In this document: piece after piece, positions 18,826-20,999 of the stretch
How positions within the stretch are numbered: the stretch's first letter is position 1
Layout of the letters: each line of letters opens with the position of its first letter
DNA from: a virus
Length of the DNA: 20,999 bases
Reading direction: 5' to 3' (one strand)
IMG/VR virus record: IMGVR_UViG_3300025094_000035
Location: 1 to 20,999 of that record
Notes under the pieces: model-generated
Told to the model about the DNA's origin: nothing
Database searches by the model: none
The model's input: the letters and a program-made list of their open reading frames with translations, nothing else
Program-made: the position numbers and the translations under genes

Positions 18826-19800
18826 ATGAGGCCCGATCCGCTGCTAAAACTGCTTGAGGACCCGGCCTATTTGGTCCAGGCGGATAGGGGGGAGCTTCTT
18901 GAGGTGGTGGTCCAGGCCCTCTTCGCCCGCCTGCCCGGGTGGAAGGCCTCCCGCCCAAGCCAGACCAACGCCCCGGACAACGGCCTTGACGTGGAAGCCA
19001 TAAGCCCCCAGGGCAAGCGCTACCTCATCCAGTGCAAAAACCTTTCCACGCCCGCAGATGCCAACCTGGTGAGGCTGACCCATGCGGCCAAAGACCTCCA
19101 CAGGACCCACAAGGGCATCCTCATCTGCCCCTCGGGGTTCACCAAGCCGGCGCTGGAAAACGCCGAAGCCCTAGGGGTGCTGACCTGGGGACCCGAGGAG
19201 TTGAGGCTTCTATACCAGGCGGCTTCCTCCGAGGCCGCCATGCGCAAGCTCGGTCTTTGGGAAGCGCCAAAGTCTCCGGGATTTTGGGATGGCCTCGCAA
19301 TCCACTTCAAAAACTGGCTTGCCCAAACCCGGAAGGAAACACTTTACGTGGGCATCGCCATCCTGATAGTCCTCGGTTTCCTCTTCCTTTTGACGCAGGG
19401 GTCTTCGCCCCAAAAGGCCAAACGCCCGGTCTCCTCACCCGAGGCCGTGGTGAGGGGCTACGACTCAGCCTATCGCTACGCCTTGAGCACCAACGACTGG
19501 GCCCCCCTCTACGAGTGGGCCTTCGCAGACTTCCTGGAACGGAAGGTTCTCCCCTTCATCCGGGAACGCCAGAGCCGGGGGTGCGTGCTTCGGACCGAAG
19601 AGCTTGAACCCATGCGGATCACCGCCGTGGAAGCCCTGCTCGACATGGCCGAAGTCTACGTCAGCAAGAAGTGGCAGCAAACCCTGGTTTGCCAAGACAG
19701 GCCCCCCAAGGAAGTGCTCAACAAAGCCTTCAGCACTTACTACCTCATCAAGCCAGATGCGGATGGCCGGCTGAAGGTCTGGCTTTCTGATTGGAACTGA
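18826..19800 (+). CDS. Membrane-tethered Mrr-like restriction endonuclease
   Basis: A 324-residue protein from ATG 18826 (the frame extends to 18754, overlapping the lipoprotein). Residues about 8-140 form an Mrr_cat-type PD-(D/E)XK nuclease: helix with LLEVVVQALFARLPGW, then NGLDVEAISPQGKRYLIQCK with D55, Q69 and K71, then a helix-strand with GILICPSGFTKPALENAEAL. A TM helix follows at about 174-191 (YVGIAILIVLGFLFLLT). The C-terminal domain of about 130 residues begins SSPEAVVRGYDSAYRYALST and looks NTF2/SnoaL-like, outside the cytoplasm, with two Cys. A DNA-degrading domain held at the inner membrane fits destruction of incoming DNA at entry. Expressed with the repressor, it is a strong candidate defence gene. 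Confidence 0.75.
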   Translation: MRPDPLLKLLEDPAYLVQADRGELLEVVVQALFARLPGWKASRPSQTNAPDNGLDVEAISPQGKRYLIQCKNLSTPADANLVRLTHAAKDLHRTHKGILICPSGFTKPALENAEALGVLTWGPEELRLLYQAASSEAAMRKLGLWEAPKSPGFWDGLAIHFKNWLAQTRKETLYVGIAILIVLGFLFLLTQGSSPQKAKRPVSSPEAVVRGYDSAYRYALSTNDWAPLYEWAFADFLERKVLPFIRERQSRGCVLRTEELEPMRITAVEALLDMAEVYVSKKWQQTLVCQDRPPKEVLNKAFSTYYLIKPDADGRLKVWLSDWN

Positions 19801-19826
19801 CAGAGGTTTTTGAGCAAAAGCCGCCT

Positions 19827-20999
19827 ATGAAGCGTAAACGAGGCAGGGGAGAAGGCTCCATCTTCCAGCGCAAGGATGGCCGCTGGGCCGGCTTCGTGAC
19901 CCTCGGGTACACCCCGGACGGCCGCCAGCGCAAAAAGTGGGTCTATGGCCGTACCCGCCAGGAAGTGGCTGAGAAGCTAGCCCGCCTCCTTCCCAAAGCG
20001 TGGACCGGCACCGTACCGGATCCATCTGGATTGAAGCTGGGGGACTGGCTCCTTCACTGGGTAGAAGAACGCGCGTTGCGGAAAGGGCTTCGCCCCACCA
20101 CTATCCGCAACTACCGGGTCTACATGGGCCACCTGGAACCCCTCCTGGGCATCCCCTTGCCACGCCTAACCTCCTTGCAGCTTCGGGCCTTTTTCGCTAA
20201 TCTAGCCCACTTTTCCCCTTCGCACCGCCGCCACATTTACCAGTTCCTTCGGGCCGCCCTACGGGATGCCGTCCGCACCGATTTAATCCCTTCCAACCCT
20301 ATGGACGCCGTAGATCCACCGGAAGGGGGTGCGGTAAGGCCGGCACGGGCCTGGACCCCGGAAGAAGTGGCCAGGTTCCTGGAGGCCTCCAAGGATCACC
20401 GCCTTCACACCCTTTTTCGGCTTATGCTGGCCACCGGGCTACGGATAGGGGAGGCCCTCGCTCTTCGCTGGGAGGATTGGCAAGGGGATCGCCTTTGGGT
20501 GCGCCACACGCTAAGAAGGGATGGCACCCTGGGGCCACCCAAAACACCGGGATCCATGGGTTACCTTTACCTTGACCCAGATACACAGGTGGCCCTGGCC
20601 ACCTGGCAGAAGCGGCTGGACGCGGAGCGGGAACAGGCGGAAGATTGGCAGGAGCACGGTCTTATCTTCCCTTCCCGTCGTGGAACACCCCTGGAGTACC
20701 GCAATGTTCTTAGGGCCTTTAACGAGCTTCAGGCCAAAGCCGGAGTTACCCCCATCAACCTTCACGGGCTCCGCCACACCTACACCTCCTTGGCCTTGCG
20801 GGCTGGCCTTCCCCCTAAGGTGGTGGCGGCCAGGTTGCGCCACAAGGATGTAAAGCTCACCCTCCAGGTCTATCAGCAGCTTATGGACGATGATCTGAAG
20901 GCCGGGGCTGTGCCCCTTGACACCTTGCTACACCTACAGGGGCCTCAAAAAGGGAATAAGTCCTCCCCCCAAAGAAGTAAAAAGAAGGCTCTTCTGTAG
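19827..20999 (+). CDS. int: Tyrosine integrase
   Basis: A 390-residue recombinase, full length, with TAG as the last codon of the window. ATG 19827 (MKRKRGRGEGSIFQRKDGRW) gives a typical arm-binding N-terminus; an upstream TTG at 19791 overlaps the nuclease gene. An AP2-like arm-binding domain lies at about 5-60 and a SAM-like core-binding domain at about 68-165. The catalytic domain has Arg in ATGLRIGEAL (R206), Lys in PPKTPGS (K239), HGLRHTY (H313, R316), LRHKD (H339) and the nucleophile in LQVYQQL (Y349). All are present, so it should be active. It lies at the end of the lysogeny cassette, so attP is expected just beyond 20999, outside this window. Confidence 0.93.
   Translation: MKRKRGRGEGSIFQRKDGRWAGFVTLGYTPDGRQRKKWVYGRTRQEVAEKLARLLPKAWTGTVPDPSGLKLGDWLLHWVEERALRKGLRPTTIRNYRVYMGHLEPLLGIPLPRLTSLQLRAFFANLAHFSPSHRRHIYQFLRAALRDAVRTDLIPSNPMDAVDPPEGGAVRPARAWTPEEVARFLEASKDHRLHTLFRLMLATGLRIGEALALRWEDWQGDRLWVRHTLRRDGTLGPPKTPGSMGYLYLDPDTQVALATWQKRLDAEREQAEDWQEHGLIFPSRRGTPLEYRNVLRAFNELQAKAGVTPINLHGLRHTYTSLALRAGLPPKVVAARLRHKDVKLTLQVYQQLMDDDLKAGAVPLDTLLHLQGPQKGNKSSPQRSKKKALL

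Noticed and set aside
20900-20999. attP or tRNA remnant at the integrase end
   Set aside because: No tRNA-like sequence and no match to the left end is visible. The window stops at the integrase stop codon, so any att site lies outside.

Overview
This window looks like an almost complete provirus of the tailless, icosahedral, internal-membrane Thermus viruses (P23-77 / IN93 group, Matsushitaviridae), in a GC-rich Deinococcota host, most likely Thermus or a close relative. The case rests on a short FtsK/HerA-type packaging ATPase followed by a membrane protein and two consecutive genes of 173 and 294 codons. Those two have the order and sizes I recall for the small and large single-jelly-roll capsid proteins VP16 and VP17 of P23-77. 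Many tiny one- or two-TM proteins, no terminase, portal or tail genes, a lysogeny repressor and a tyrosine integrase also fit. No database search was possible, so all homology statements are recognition by eye.

Layout. A divergent switch lies at about 17535-17635. Rightwards (+) runs a lysogeny/immunity cassette: a LexA/CI-type self-cleaving repressor, a small lipoprotein, a membrane-anchored Mrr-like nuclease and the integrase, whose stop codon is the last base of the window. Leftwards (-) runs everything else. The early block (17535 to 13235) holds an excisionase/Cro-sized HTH protein, two tiny membrane proteins, a second HTH protein, unknown proteins, a probable replication initiator with an AT-rich inverted-repeat cluster inside it, a ribbon-helix-helix protein and a RadC-N-like helix-hairpin-helix protein. 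A GC-rich terminator and short repeats follow (13133-13234).

The virion block (13132 to 1) begins with a two-TM protein, a 15-residue polybasic micropeptide, two TM-containing proteins whose genes overlap by 89 bp, an M23 endopeptidase and a small membrane protein. Next come an antitoxin/PIN-toxin pair and the packaging ATPase. A 153-bp repeat-rich spacer then precedes the capsid genes, a series of small membrane proteins, an LLH-type holin candidate, spike/attachment proteins, a lytic transglycosylase and a terminal three-TM protein. Its stop codon is the first base of the window.

Almost every gene overlaps or abuts its neighbour (ATGA/GTGA junctions), so the left 17.5 kb is a few long polycistronic units. 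No stretch above 300 bp lacks a gene. The only sizeable spacers are 9431-9583, 13133-13234 and the 69-bp switch region. At least three transcription starts appear leaderless: the -10 box sits exactly six bases before the start codon, as is common in Thermus.

Most interesting points: (1) the polybasic micropeptide; (2) the prophage-expressed lipoprotein plus membrane-tethered nuclease, a candidate superinfection-exclusion or defence system; (3) a four-site operator array around leaderless divergent promoters; (4) an origin-like inverted-repeat cluster inside the putative rep gene; (5) a toxin-antitoxin cassette embedded in the virion operon.
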